Source: JAZQQB01 sp045628865
GTDB taxonomy: Bacteria > Bacillota > Clostridia > Lachnospirales > Lachnospiraceae
Direction: 5' to 3'
Length of the DNA: 23,084 nucleotides
NCBI GenBank assembly: GCA_045628865.1
Contig: JAZQQB010000046.1
Location: 1 to 23,084, forward strand
The notes under the pieces were generated by a model. The model was not told the DNA's origin, searched no databases, and worked only from the letters and a program-made list of their open reading frames with translations. Numbering within the stretch: the first letter of the stretch is position 1; the number at the start of each line of letters is the position of its first letter. Of this stretch, positions 1 to 7,975 are shown one piece after another. Position numbers and translations under genes: made by a program.

Positions 1-20
1 CATTTCACTTGTGAAATCCG
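1..20. promoter_or_regulatory. Copy of the ATTTCAC/GTGAAAT palindrome after the U32 gene
   Basis: ATTTCAC-TT-GTGAAAT (2-17) lies 13 bases past the U32 stop, at the window edge. On the minus strand it ends in ATG (positions 3-1). This is the arrangement seen at the LytTR gene (21224-21243), so it may be the leader of a next gene outside the window. Confidence 0.5.
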
Positions 21-30
21 AAGCATTCCT

Positions 31-1026
31 TTATTCTATTACATAACAATTTTCCGGGCATCCGCTCCTAAATATTTCTCTTTTCATTTTTTCTATGTAG
101 GTCTCTTTTGAACTTTCCTTTGCAAGTATCTTAAGAGCCCTCTTTGCAACACGAATGTCGTTTACAACGCAATCAGGAGATAATCCTCTTCCCACTATTT
201 TAAGATGAGTGATCCCGGCCTCTTTAAGATCCCACAAATTACATAATCCGCAGCCTGTGGTTCCTGGAAGTTTTTCATCTAATTCTTGTGTTTCGCCTTC
301 ACTGTAACTCTCACAAGTTACCGCTTCCCGTACTAAAGTTTTTAACTCATACGGCACAAGACACATATGAGGCATTTCATCACAATGCATAGAATTACAA
401 TAACCTCCTGAGAACTGACAGTTTTCATTTAGAAAAAAGGCTTCATAGGTCAGTGGTTGGTCCAAAGGCGCTTCCCTGTTCCAATAATGTTTCTTGCTAT
501 TCATGCCACTAATCACACATTTCATAGATTGTAAGGATGTTTTTCTTGGAAAAATGATTCTGGAAATGCCAGGATCCACACCAAACTCTGAACAAAGCAG
601 TTTAACACTGTCCAAATTCATTTCTCCAAATTCCCCACTGATTTCAATGGATGCCTGAAATTTCTTTTCTTTTAAAAAAGACAGGAAAAACAGATCCGAT
701 AAAATAAACCGTTCAAACCCAATCTCCTTTAACGAAACCATGATCTGATACACATCCTCCATCTGTTCCGTGGAATAGTAAAGTGCATTAAAGGCAACAG
801 AAACCGGCACTTTTCTTTTTTTCATCATGTCTGCCAAAATCCGCATATCTTCAAAAGAAGAAATCTGTACATGATAAAAAAACACTTCTCTTCGATTGGC
901 TGGAAGGATCATTTTGTATTTTTCATAAAAGTTATTCGGAATATATCCCACAAACACTTCTGATACGCCAGCATCTGCAAAGCGCTCATAGTCCTCGATG
1001 GAACCAAGTCCTGCCACCAGTTTCAT
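31..1026 (-). CDS. U32-family (PrtC/UbiU-like) Fe-S protein, small form
   Basis: A 331-residue protein that I place in the peptidase U32 superfamily, whose members include RlhA, TrhP and UbiU/UbiV; many are Fe-S proteins used in hydroxylation or RNA modification rather than proteases. The N-terminal half (1-180) alternates strands and helices as a TIM-barrel-like domain would. The C-terminal half carries a U32-like segment (residues 258-298) with CGLC followed by DLKEAGITHLKIVGRG, equivalent to the family's usual L..AGV..LKIEGR signature. Cysteines at 203, 210, 215, 222, 259 and 262 could bind a 4Fe-4S cluster; a CPENC pair lies at the extreme C-terminus (323, 327). The ATG at 1024-1026 has a GAGAGG site 8 bases upstream. 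It is the last gene of the minus-strand cluster inside the window, 23 bp after the aldo/keto reductase. The substrate is unknown; family placement is fairly sure, function is not. Confidence 0.72.
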   Translation of the reverse strand: MKLVAGLGSIEDYERFADAGVSEVFVGYIPNNFYEKYKMILPANRREVFFYHVQISSFEDMRILADMMKKRKVPVSVAFNALYYSTEQMEDVYQIMVSLKEIGFERFILSDLFFLSFLKEKKFQASIEISGEFGEMNLDSVKLLCSEFGVDPGISRIIFPRKTSLQSMKCVISGMNSKKHYWNREAPLDQPLTYEAFFLNENCQFSGGYCNSMHCDEMPHMCLVPYELKTLVREAVTCESYSEGETQELDEKLPGTTGCGLCNLWDLKEAGITHLKIVGRGLSPDCVVNDIRVAKRALKILAKESSKETYIEKMKREIFRSGCPENCYVIE

Positions 1027-1049
1027 TTTCCAAACCTCTCAGTATTTTT

Positions 1050-2078
1050 TTACTGTACCTTCACCTCGCCTGCAAGTACCTTCTTATAATCCTCATAATT
1101 CTTTTCAAGAAGCGTTGGTGTGTCCAAACCATATGGACAGTGTCCTTTACATTTATTACAGTGAAGACATTTTTCGATAAGTTTCATCTTCTCCTGCCAT
1201 TCTTCAGTCAACCAGGCTTTTGATGGTGCACGACGAAGCATCAAAGACATTCTGGCTGCATTGTTGATCTCAATACCCACCGGACATGGCATGCAGTAAC
1301 CACAGCCACGACAAAAATCACCACAAAGCTCATCGCGATCCTTTTTGATGAACGCAGTGATTTCCTCATCCATACAAGGTGGATTATCAATAAAGGAAAT
1401 AAAATCGTCAAGTTCAGACTCTCTTTGTACGCCCCAGATAGGAAGTACATTGTCAAACTGTGCCAAAAAAGCATATGCCGCCTTAGCATTGTTGATAAGC
1501 CCTCCTGACAAAGCCTTCATGGCAATAAATCCCATATTTTTTTCTTTACACATATTTACAAGTTCGATCTCCTGCTCTCCAGAAATATAGCAGAAAGGAA
1601 ACTGTAAGGTTTCATAAAGTCCGGATTCAATCGCCTCCTTAGCCACATGCAGACGGTGATTTGTAATACCGATATGTCTGATCTTTCCTTCTCTTTTTGC
1701 TTGCATTGCCGCATCATATAAGCCATCCTCTCCTCCTGGTTTTGGACAAAATGATGGATTGTGGAACTGATAGATATCAATGTGATCCGTTCTTAAATTT
1801 GTCAAAGAAGTTTCTAGATCCTTCCAAAAATCTTCTGCATTGGTTGCTCCTGTTTTGGTTGCAATATAAACCTTTTCTCTAATGCCATCAAAAGCTTCCC
1901 CAAGCTTAATCTCACTATCTGAATACCATCTTGCTGTATCAAAAAAAGTGATCCCGGCCTCAAATGCCTTTCTCACAAGCGCCACAGCATTTTCCTGTGT
2001 GATTCTTTGAATTGGCAGGGCACCAAAACCATTTTTGTTCACTGTAATTCCTGTACTTCCTAATGTAACTGTTTGCAT
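1050..2078 (-). CDS. Aldo/keto reductase with C-terminal double 4Fe-4S ferredoxin domain
   Basis: A 342-residue oxidoreductase. Residues 1-240 form an aldo/keto reductase barrel with the expected catalytic tetrad: Asp47 in FFDTA, Tyr52, Lys75 in ATKTGA and His106 in YQFHNP. Residues 250-318 add two cysteine motifs, CRGCGYCMPCP (256-265) and CLHCNKCKGHCP (304-314), typical of the ferredoxin-type AKRs of anaerobes, so electrons probably arrive through 4Fe-4S clusters. The start is set at ATG 2076-2078 because GGAGG ends 8 bases upstream. An in-frame ATG at 2091-2093 lacks a ribosome binding site and contains that GGAGG itself. It sits between the NUDIX gene and a U32-like gene on the same strand. 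The real substrate cannot be read from sequence; the ferredoxin tail suggests a low-potential reductive step. Confidence 0.9.
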   Translation of the reverse strand: MQTVTLGSTGITVNKNGFGALPIQRITQENAVALVRKAFEAGITFFDTARWYSDSEIKLGEAFDGIREKVYIATKTGATNAEDFWKDLETSLTNLRTDHIDIYQFHNPSFCPKPGGEDGLYDAAMQAKREGKIRHIGITNHRLHVAKEAIESGLYETLQFPFCYISGEQEIELVNMCKEKNMGFIAMKALSGGLINNAKAAYAFLAQFDNVLPIWGVQRESELDDFISFIDNPPCMDEEITAFIKKDRDELCGDFCRGCGYCMPCPVGIEINNAARMSLMLRRAPSKAWLTEEWQEKMKLIEKCLHCNKCKGHCPYGLDTPTLLEKNYEDYKKVLAGEVKVQ

Positions 2079-2108
2079 ATAAACATCCTCCATGTTTCAT
2101 ATTGTCTG

Positions 2109-2154
2109 TTCAGAGTCATGCGTATTTTTCGAAGAAAAAACGCATGGCTCTGAA
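2109..2154. repeat. Long inverted repeat, copy 1 of the AGAGCCATGC family
   Basis: Left arm TTCAGAGTCATGCGT (2109-2123) pairs with ACGCATGGCTCTGAA (2140-2154) with one G-T mismatch. The stem continues inward through TTTTTC and GAAAAA, leaving a loop of about 3 bases. It lies between the NUDIX stop and the reductase start and could slow or stop transcription or protect mRNA ends. The same arms recur at 6461-6508 and, in diverged form, at 10470-10596. Confidence 0.85.
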
Positions 2155-2163
2155 CAATTACCA

Positions 2164-2733
2164 TTATTTTATACTTCTGAGCTTCTCGTTTAATTTGCGA
2201 TAGATTCTTTCCTGGAACCATGGCTCCGTAGAAGCTGCCACTGCATCCTCAAGGGAAAACCATTTCACTCCGCTGTTTTCATCTTCCTTTATTCGCAATG
2301 CATCTGTCTCATCTGCTATCAAGAGATAGGTCACGTTTAAATGCAAATGAGAAGAGACATATTTTCCTTTTTTCTCATGTCCATCCACTGTCAGAGATTC
2401 TATAGAAAAAATCTCATCTGAATACGGTCTGATATGAGATATACCACTTTCTTCCTTTGCTTCCTTCAAAGCCACCGAAAGCAGATCCTCATCCCCATCC
2501 GCATGTCCTCCAAGCCATGACCACGAGTTATAAATTTTGTGATATACCATAACCGTCCGATCCATACTTTCATTGACAATCCATGCAGAAGCAGTCATAT
2601 GAGCCACTACATTTTCTCTTGTAAATACATTCTCTGCACCTTTTAACATAGACAGAATCAGTTCCTTGTCCATTTTTTCCTGCTCGTTAAATGGTACATA
2701 TGCTTCTAATTTATGTATCAATTGTTCTCTCAT
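2164..2733 (-). CDS. NUDIX hydrolase
   Basis: A 189-residue NUDIX-fold pyrophosphohydrolase, cytoplasmic. The Nudix box spans residues 76-98 (GHADGDEDLLSVALKEAKEESG) in the GX5EX7REUXEEXGU pattern, with Lys in place of the usual Arg before the catalytic Glu; the EE pair for Mg2+ binding is intact. The N-terminal 45 residues are a helical extension seen in NUDIX proteins annotated as IPP isomerase-like or ADP-ribose pyrophosphatase-like. The start is ATG 2731-2733, with TAGGAGG about 10 bases upstream. A longer frame begins with TTG at 2754, overlapping the stop of the U32 gene, but without a site of its own. The ribosome binding site lies just after the upstream stop codon, so translation may be coupled. 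The substrate is unknown; by context it could sanitise or process a nucleotide used by the neighbouring Fe-S enzymes. Confidence 0.88.
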   Translation of the reverse strand: MREQLIHKLEAYVPFNEQEKMDKELILSMLKGAENVFTRENVVAHMTASAWIVNESMDRTVMVYHKIYNSWSWLGGHADGDEDLLSVALKEAKEESGISHIRPYSDEIFSIESLTVDGHEKKGKYVSSHLHLNVTYLLIADETDALRIKEDENSGVKWFSLEDAVAASTEPWFQERIYRKLNEKLRSIK

Positions 2734-2750
2734 GTAGCCTTTGCCTCCTA

Positions 2751-4157
2751 TCAAAATCCATTATATACAATTCGATCTACACCTGTTTGCAGGCAATTTT
2801 TTACCACATCCTCTTCCATTTTTCTAATGCCAAACAAAGAATTTCCAATCCCAACCATAGATAAATGCTTAGGATATGCACAAAAATATCTTTCACAAAA
2901 TCCCTCACAAGTCGTTACCGGATACTGTTTTCCCCGATCCTTTTCAAGCAGTAGTCCTCGTAGTGTACAGAAGGAGGACGTGTTAGTCTGATACAGCGGG
3001 AAATGAAAGGACTGTGACAATCCATGTTCCTTCTTGTAAAGCACATCCGCCTCCACACCAGTTATATGCATCTTATCCATAAACTGCCCCGCAAACTTTG
3101 ATGCATACTGCGGAGTCTCATACTCATTTTTATAGGTAAGAAATCCATTTCGATACCTTGCCCTTGGATCCTTTCTTGCCTTTAATAATAAAACTCCAGC
3201 CAGGATCTGAAAGCCCATATTCTGATATCTATCCACCGATCCCCAGTCATTTAAAACAAGCTCCGTTCCTGTTTCACACAAATCCTTTAAAAAGCCCACC
3301 ATTTCATCCACCTTTCCCCTGTTTTCTTCCGAAACAGGAGGCAGCATGATCGTCATTTTTTTCTCATATTTCCTGCAAAGTTTCACCAATTGCTCCCACT
3401 CAGAAAAATCCGGACATAAGCACAAGCAATACTGGTTTCCAAGATAAATTCGATCCGACAGGAAAAAGCATTCTTTCCAAAAATCCTTTCGAAAATTTTC
3501 TTCAAGATACGTATGAGAATCATCTTTCGATTTACTTATATGAAAAACTGAGGGACCTAACGCTTCTATTAGTCTTTGATACCAGGAATGCTTCGTAAAA
3601 GAGATTGCCAATTCAAGTCCTCTCTCTTTTGCCTCATGAAAAACCCTCTTAAGTGTTACAAAATCCTGCGCATCCTCCATGGCATCTTCAAAGGAATCTG
3701 ACATTTCAAAATCATCCTGAAATGGATATTCGCATAGTTTTTGGGAAGCTTCTCCAAAAGGATCCTGCTTTGCCCAGACAAAGCTGATATACTGCCCCGT
3801 CACAAACTGCACCATCTTACGAAACTGATCTTTTTTCTCACAAATGGCTAATACCACTTCCCCATAATATTCTTTTTCCTCTATAGCGATTACTTGAAAC
3901 TTTGTAATCATCAAATCCACAAAGCCATATGCTTTTAAATCAAAATAGCGAAACTGAAACTGAACTTGTTCTAACGCTTCTGAACGTTCCCTACTTAGAA
4001 TCTGACCAAAAGTCACTAAATTTTCATGACTTAGGCGAATCCGCACCAGTTCCCCTGAAATACCAGTCACCGATACTTCTGTCTCAGTACCTTTTTTATA
4101 TAGCAAACAGGCTAAAACACTCTGTGGTATCTGATCTATCAATAGAAACTCTTCCAT
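2751..4157 (-). CDS. UbiV-like U32 protein with an N-terminal extension
   Basis: A 468-residue protein. Residues about 160-440 resemble the UbiV/YhbV branch of the U32 family: LVLNDWGSVD at 300-309 followed by GFQILAGVLLLKARKDPRAR, matching the family's 'NDLG ... AG..L ... DPR' pattern. Four cysteines follow at 397, 417, 421 and 426, the spacing expected for a 4Fe-4S site (UbiV uses four Cys). Residues 1-150 form a beta-rich extension with no family that I recognise. It is the first gene of the cluster, and its stop overlaps the longest frame of the NUDIX gene. The ATG at 4155-4157 has only a distant AGAGG site about 13 bases away, so translation may be weak or the start may differ. Known U32 partners act in pairs (UbiU with UbiV), and the cluster carries a second U32 gene at 31-1026. 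Family assignment is moderately sure; the reaction is unknown. Confidence 0.7.
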   Translation of the reverse strand: MEEFLLIDQIPQSVLACLLYKKGTETEVSVTGISGELVRIRLSHENLVTFGQILSRERSEALEQVQFQFRYFDLKAYGFVDLMITKFQVIAIEEKEYYGEVVLAICEKKDQFRKMVQFVTGQYISFVWAKQDPFGEASQKLCEYPFQDDFEMSDSFEDAMEDAQDFVTLKRVFHEAKERGLELAISFTKHSWYQRLIEALGPSVFHISKSKDDSHTYLEENFRKDFWKECFFLSDRIYLGNQYCLCLCPDFSEWEQLVKLCRKYEKKMTIMLPPVSEENRGKVDEMVGFLKDLCETGTELVLNDWGSVDRYQNMGFQILAGVLLLKARKDPRARYRNGFLTYKNEYETPQYASKFAGQFMDKMHITGVEADVLYKKEHGLSQSFHFPLYQTNTSSFCTLRGLLLEKDRGKQYPVTTCEGFCERYFCAYPKHLSMVGIGNSLFGIRKMEEDVVKNCLQTGVDRIVYNGF

Positions 4158-4219
4158 TTTTGTCTAATTCCTCTCAAATCCTAGTTCATCTCAGTGGGGG
4201 GATTCCCGACTTTACAGAT

Positions 4220-4247
4220 ATTCTACCATGACCGAATGTATTTTCAA
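4220..4247 (-). promoter_or_regulatory. Promoter of the U32/NUDIX/AKR cluster
   Basis: On the minus strand a -35 TTGAAA (4242-4247) and a -10 TAGAAT (4220-4225) are separated by 16 bases. The -10 is preceded by TGG, giving an extended -10. The leader to the first ATG is about 55 nt and contains a C-rich run. Confidence 0.6.
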
Positions 4248-4520
4248 CACAATATGAATTTCTCTCTTCCTCCATCATACAACAAATCAAGAAAAAATCC
4301 TATGGATGAATTTAGTGATTCTTAATCAAACGCCAGCTTTGGCACTATAACCTCTCTCCTACCACTTTTAGACGTTTTACACTGATGGTTTTCCCCGTTA
4401 TACCTCTTTTCCCTCCATTTCCTTCATTTAACACTAATGGAATTCCAGACTTGTATCCTTACGAAAATACTTTTTCGTCTGTCTCCCACAAAACATTTCT
4501 TAGAAAAATAAAACTTGGTC

Positions 4521-4549
4521 TTGCAAAATGTGACAAAACTCTCTATATT
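4521..4549 (+). promoter_or_regulatory. Promoter of purC
   Basis: TTGCAA (4521-4526) and TATATT (4544-4549) are separated by exactly 17 bases, a good sigma-A promoter. The predicted leader to the purC ATG is about 90 nt. Confidence 0.6.
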
Positions 4550-4644
4550 GATTATAGCAAATGTAATGTCAGGGAAGCTTTTGCGTTGCTGTTTTACAGT
4601 GACTCTTTTCCCCCTTGCGAATAATTGAATAAGAGGTAATGATA

Positions 4645-5523
4645 ATGAGCTCAAAAGAATTGAAACCTATCAAAGAAGGTAAAGTACGTGAAATCTATGA
4701 TAATGGCGATAGCCTGATCATGGTTGCAACTGACAGAATCAGCTGCTTCGATGTTATCTTAAATAACATCATTTCTAAAAAAGGTACTGTATTAACTCAG
4801 ATGTCTAAATTCTGGTTCGACTTAACAAAAGACATTCTTCCTAACCACATGATCTCTGCAGACGTTAAGGATATGCCTGAATTCTTCCAGCAGGAGAAAT
4901 TCGATGGAAATTCTATGATGTGTAAAAAATTAGAGATGCTTCCAGTAGAATGTATCGTTAGAGGATACATCACAGGTAGCGGCTGGGCAAGCTATCAGGA
5001 GAATGGCACTGTTTGTGGTATCAAGTTACCAGAGGGATTAAAGGAATCTGATAAATTACCTGAACCAATCTACACACCTTCAACAAAGGCTGAAATTGGT
5101 GATCATGATGAAAATATTTCTTTTGAACAGAGTGTAGAACATTTAGAGAAAGCATATCCAGGTAAAGGTTTGGAATACGCTACTAAATTACGTGACTACA
5201 CAATCGCCCTTTACAAGAAATGTGCAGATTACGCATTAACAAAGGGTATCATTATTGCAGATACAAAATTTGAATTTGGTTTAAATGAGAATGGCGAAAT
5301 CGTAATCGGTGATGAAATGTTAACACCAGACTCTTCTCGTTTCTGGCCAGCAGATGGTTATGAACCAGGACATGGTCAGCCATCCTTCGACAAACAGTTT
5401 GCAAGAGACTGGCTCAAAGCAAACAAAGACAACAACTGGACACTTCCACAGGATATTGCAGATAAGACAATTGCAAAATACTTGGAAGCATATGAACTAT
5501 TAACAGGTTCACCATTAAAATAA
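4645..5523 (+). CDS. purC: Phosphoribosylaminoimidazole-succinocarboxamide synthase (SAICAR synthetase)
   Basis: Joins aspartate to CAIR with ATP hydrolysis to give SAICAR in de novo purine synthesis; cytoplasmic. At 292 residues it is the long form (yeast Ade1-like size) rather than the roughly 235-residue form of many bacteria. Family motifs are all present: VATDRISCFDVIL near residue 28, VECIVRGYITGSGW near 100, DTKFEFG near 210 and GDEMLTPDSSRFWP near 225. I chose ATG 4645-4647 because AGAGG ends 8 bases upstream; an ATG two codons earlier (4639) is only about 2 bases from that site. It stands alone between its own promoter and a strong terminator, with no other pur genes beside it. Codon use is smooth and looks typical of a highly expressed gene. 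Confidence 0.96.
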   Translation: MSSKELKPIKEGKVREIYDNGDSLIMVATDRISCFDVILNNIISKKGTVLTQMSKFWFDLTKDILPNHMISADVKDMPEFFQQEKFDGNSMMCKKLEMLPVECIVRGYITGSGWASYQENGTVCGIKLPEGLKESDKLPEPIYTPSTKAEIGDHDENISFEQSVEHLEKAYPGKGLEYATKLRDYTIALYKKCADYALTKGIIIADTKFEFGLNENGEIVIGDEMLTPDSSRFWPADGYEPGHGQPSFDKQFARDWLKANKDNNWTLPQDIADKTIAKYLEAYELLTGSPLK

Positions 5524-5536
5524 ACAACGTTCATCT

Positions 5537-5572
5537 AAAAACTTGCCTTACACATGTAGGGCAAGTTTTTTT
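5537..5572 (+). terminator. Intrinsic terminator of purC
   Basis: AAAAACTTGCCTTA (5537-5550) pairs with TAGGGCAAGTTTTT (5557-5570) through one G-U, around a 6-base loop, and ends in a run of T. It starts 14 bases after the purC stop. Confidence 0.92.
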
Positions 5573-5625
5573 GTTCAACGTGGAAAGTTCTCCGAACTTA
5601 CCCATTGAGCAAAAATCCCCTCAAA

Positions 5626-5707
5626 GGATACGCACCTCGCGGAAAGGTATGTATTGCTACGCAAACCGCTCGTGCGCTAAGAGCGCGCAGCACTCTTTTT
5701 TTCAATT
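5626..5707 (+). repeat. Dispersed GC-rich repeat with hairpin and T-run
   Basis: This stretch is clearly GC-richer than its surroundings. CGCACCTCGCGGA (5631-5643), with GGAT just before and AGG just after, matches the minus strand of 10961-10981 apart from one indel and one substitution. Downstream, GCGCT-AAG-AGCGC forms a hairpin a few bases before a seven-T run near 5695-5702, which could terminate transcription. It lies in the gap between purC and the lipoprotein gene and no protein is coded here. Confidence 0.55.
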
Positions 5708-5730
5708 TTCACATATATTTGCAAAAATAT

Positions 5731-5743
5731 GGTATACTATAAT
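5731..5743 (+). promoter_or_regulatory. Extended -10 promoter of the lipoprotein gene
   Basis: TGG-TATACT (-10 at 5733-5738), with an overlapping TATAAT at 5738-5743, lies about 35 bases before the lipoprotein ATG. No good -35 box is at the right distance, which fits an extended -10 promoter. Confidence 0.45.
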
Positions 5744-5776
5744 TACTATTTGATCGTAAAAAAGGAGGAATTTTTT

Positions 5777-6409
5777 ATGAAAAAGTTGCTAGTAAGTCTT
5801 TTGATTGCAGGAATGACTTTATCATTGGTCGCTTGCGGCAGCAAAAAAGAGGATAACAATACCTCTACAGAAACCAATACAACACAGACTGTTGAAAGCC
5901 AGTCTCCTGAAACAAATGCTGTAGAAAGTGAAGAATCTTTACCAGAAACAACTGATACTACTGAAACAAATGAAACCCAGAATGGACAGGCTGATGTTTC
6001 TGATACCATTGGAAATGCATTAATGGAACAATTTCTTTCTGAACTGGAAGAAACGCCTGACTTAACAGCTCATGAGCTTGCAATCGATCTCATTTCCAAC
6101 CCAATCTTAGGCGATGAATTCAATGCCGTTACTATGGAAGTACAGCCTGGTTTGTTAAATGGCTTTGACAATGCTGAGATCACAGGTTTTTCTGAAGGTG
6201 AAATGTTTGCACCAATGATCGGCTCTATCCCATTCGTTGGCTATGTATTTACATTAGATGCCGACACAGATGTAGATGCATTTGTAGAGAATCTACGTGC
6301 CAATGCCAACCCAAGATGGAATATCTGTACCGAAGCTGATGAAACTGTTATCGAACAATCCTCTGGCAAAGTATTTTTCTTAATGTGTCCAATGTCACTT
6401 GATGAATAA
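5777..6409 (+). CDS. Secreted lipoprotein with acidic Thr/Glu-rich linker (DUF4358-like)
   Basis: A 210-residue lipoprotein. The signal peptide (1-19) ends in the lipobox LVAC with Cys20, so the mature protein should be anchored to the outer face of the membrane. Residues 22-75 are a low-complexity linker rich in Thr, Glu, Asn and Ser that would span the wall. The C-terminal domain (about 78-210) ends in a pattern like VFTLDADTDVDAFVENLRAN. It reminds me of DUF4358 lipoproteins, which in Lachnospiraceae are often found near MBOAT and DHHW genes, but I cannot confirm the family. The start is ATG 5777 with AAAGGAGGA 9 bases upstream; a longer frame from 5729 has no site. It precedes the O-acyltransferase gene by 134 bp, so it may be part of that surface-modification cassette. 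No enzymatic motif is visible. Confidence 0.8.
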   Translation: MKKLLVSLLIAGMTLSLVACGSKKEDNNTSTETNTTQTVESQSPETNAVESEESLPETTDTTETNETQNGQADVSDTIGNALMEQFLSELEETPDLTAHELAIDLISNPILGDEFNAVTMEVQPGLLNGFDNAEITGFSEGEMFAPMIGSIPFVGYVFTLDADTDVDAFVENLRANANPRWNICTEADETVIEQSSGKVFFLMCPMSLDE

Positions 6410-6442
6410 ATAAAGGAATAGTCTAAAAACATCGGGCAAAAA

Positions 6443-6453
6443 ACTGTTACAGT
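6443..6453. promoter_or_regulatory. Candidate TetR operator upstream of the O-acylation genes
   Basis: The palindrome ACTGT-T-ACAGT is identical to the one overlapping the -10 box of the tetR gene at 11903-11913; the match extends one base further (ACTGTTACAGTA). It lies 90 bases before the MBOAT start and just after the lipoprotein stop. Its role as an operator is inferred. Confidence 0.45.
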
Positions 6454-6460
6454 AATCTCT

Positions 6461-6508
6461 AGAGCCATGCCATTTTACCACCCAAAGAAGTAAAAAACGC
6501 ATGGCTCT
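6461..6508. repeat. Inverted repeat, copy 2 of the AGAGCCATGC family
   Basis: AGAGCCATGC (6461-6470) pairs perfectly with GCATGGCTCT (6499-6508). An inner pair TTTTAC (6473-6478) / GTAAAA (6490-6495) extends the fold. It lies between the lipoprotein and MBOAT genes. Confidence 0.85.
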
Positions 6509-6543
6509 TAACATATATCATTTTTTATTTGGGGAGTTATCAA

Positions 6544-7959
6544 ATGCTATTTTCAAGCATACCTTTTCTATACTATTTTTTACCATGCACATTACTACTC
6601 TATTTCATCGTCCCAAAAAGCCTTAAAAATCTGGTGCTTCTTTTCGCCAGTTTGTTTTTCTATGCATGGGGCGAACCTAAATTCTTACTAATCATGCTAC
6701 TTAGCATCTTACTTGGCTACATTTATGGAATTCTTATTGAAACCTTTAATCAGCCAAAATACACATCGAAAAAATTATCTACCCTATTTTTAGTGCTTTC
6801 CTTGCTAACAAGCATTGGCACCTTAGCATACTATAAATACGTGGATTTCTTTATAAAAAACACCAATGCCCTATTCGGCACCTCCATTGCCCTTAAAAAG
6901 ATCGCATTACCAATCGGAATCAGCTTTTATACCTTTCAGATTTTAAGCTATACCATCGACGTATACCGTGGTCATGTGAAAGCCCAGAAAAATATTATTT
7001 CGCTTGCAACCTATATTGCATTCTTTCCACAGCTTATTGCCGGACCAATCGTTCGTTATATTGATGTAGAAAAACAATTAAAATCAAGGACACAAAAAAT
7101 AGATCAAATCGCAGAAGGCATCCGACGATTTGTTCTTGGATTATCCAAAAAAGTTCTCCTTGCCAATCCAATCGGCGAACTAGCTACCACTGCATTTGCA
7201 TCCGATCATCCTTCCGTATCCCTTTATTGGCTTTACGCCATTGCCTTCACGCTGCAGATCTACTATGATTTTTCCGGCTACTCCGACATGGCCATTGGTC
7301 TAGGAAAAATCTTTGGCTTTGACTTTTTAGAAAACTTTAACTACCCATATATTTCCAAAAGTATCACCGAATTCTGGCGCAGATGGCATATCTCCTTAGG
7401 TCAGTGGTTCCGTGACTATGTATATATCCCACTAGGTGGCAATCGTGTCAGTTCCATGAAATGGCTTCGAAACATCTTGATCGTCTGGTTCTTAACAGGC
7501 TTTTGGCATGGTGCAAGCTGGAACTTTATTTTATGGGGCTTGTTCTATGGTCTCCTGCTCCTTTTAGAAAAGATATTCCTTGGCAGATTTTTACAAAAAA
7601 CCAGGATTTTCAAACATATATACGTTTTATTTTTCGTGATCACTGGATTTGTATTATTTGATGCGCCATCCTTATCATCCTTAGCAAATACATTCCAGGG
7701 AATGTTTTGCATGCAACATATTCCTCTATTCAATGAAAGTTGCAGGTATCTATTTAGCCGCTATCTTCTCTTACTATTTCTTGGATGCATTGGGGCAACA
7801 CCCCTGATTAAAAATATAGTTTTGATCCTAAAGCGCAGAAAAACAGGTGAAAAAATCTGCAATTTGCTAGAAACACCTGTTATGCTTTTATTACTCATTA
7901 TGGTTACCGCATATTTGGTGGATTCTTCCTTTAATCCATTTCTATATTTTAGATTCTAA
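6544..7959 (+). CDS. MBOAT-family membrane O-acyltransferase (AlgI/DltB-like)
   Basis: A 471-residue polytopic membrane protein of the AlgI/DltB family, which moves acyl (often acetyl) groups across the membrane onto extracellular polysaccharide. Diagnostic segments are FWRRWHISLGQWFRDYVYIP around His282 and LTGFWHGASWNFILWG around His322; His322 is the proposed catalytic histidine of this family and falls at the expected position. PIGISFYTFQ near 123 and FFPQLIAGPI near 160 are also typical. The start is ATG 6544, with GGGGAG 7 bases upstream; an upstream in-frame TTG at 6529 overlaps that site and is rejected. It is followed 16 bp later by its likely partner, a DHHW protein. The acceptor polymer is unknown; with no dlt genes beside it, exopolysaccharide or wall glycan is more likely than teichoic acid D-alanylation. 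Confidence 0.93.
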   Translation: MLFSSIPFLYYFLPCTLLLYFIVPKSLKNLVLLFASLFFYAWGEPKFLLIMLLSILLGYIYGILIETFNQPKYTSKKLSTLFLVLSLLTSIGTLAYYKYVDFFIKNTNALFGTSIALKKIALPIGISFYTFQILSYTIDVYRGHVKAQKNIISLATYIAFFPQLIAGPIVRYIDVEKQLKSRTQKIDQIAEGIRRFVLGLSKKVLLANPIGELATTAFASDHPSVSLYWLYAIAFTLQIYYDFSGYSDMAIGLGKIFGFDFLENFNYPYISKSITEFWRRWHISLGQWFRDYVYIPLGGNRVSSMKWLRNILIVWFLTGFWHGASWNFILWGLFYGLLLLLEKIFLGRFLQKTRIFKHIYVLFFVITGFVLFDAPSLSSLANTFQGMFCMQHIPLFNESCRYLFSRYLLLLFLGCIGATPLIKNIVLILKRRKTGEKICNLLETPVMLLLLIMVTAYLVDSSFNPFLYFRF

Positions 7960-7975
7960 GAACAAAGGAGCATTT

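Larger units (their letters stand above)
4158..4644. other. Gene-free divergent intergenic region
   Basis: This stretch separates the minus-strand U32 cluster from purC. It holds the two divergent promoters. It also has a short GCCA-GCTT-TGGC hairpin near 4331 and an ACGAAAA/TTTTTCGT hairpin near 4460-4478. I compared the purC leader with purine and ykkC/PRPP riboswitch cores and saw no convincing match. Open frames here are short and lack ribosome binding sites. Confidence 0.6.

Noticed and set aside
1241..1780. Antisense or alternative-frame proteins inside the reductase gene
   Set aside because: They are shadows of a well-supported gene in another frame, with no start signals or family features.
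2751..4157. PilZ (c-di-GMP) domain in the N-terminal part of the UbiV-like protein
   Set aside because: The beta-rich pattern is suggestive, but the RxxxR and D/NxSxxG motifs needed for PilZ are missing.
4550..4644. Purine or PRPP riboswitch before purC
   Set aside because: The leader is under 100 nt and I found no conserved purine-aptamer or ykkC core; only short weak stems.
5571..5753. 60-residue reading frame between purC and the lipoprotein gene
   Set aside because: No ribosome binding site, and it runs through the dispersed GC-rich repeat and hairpin.
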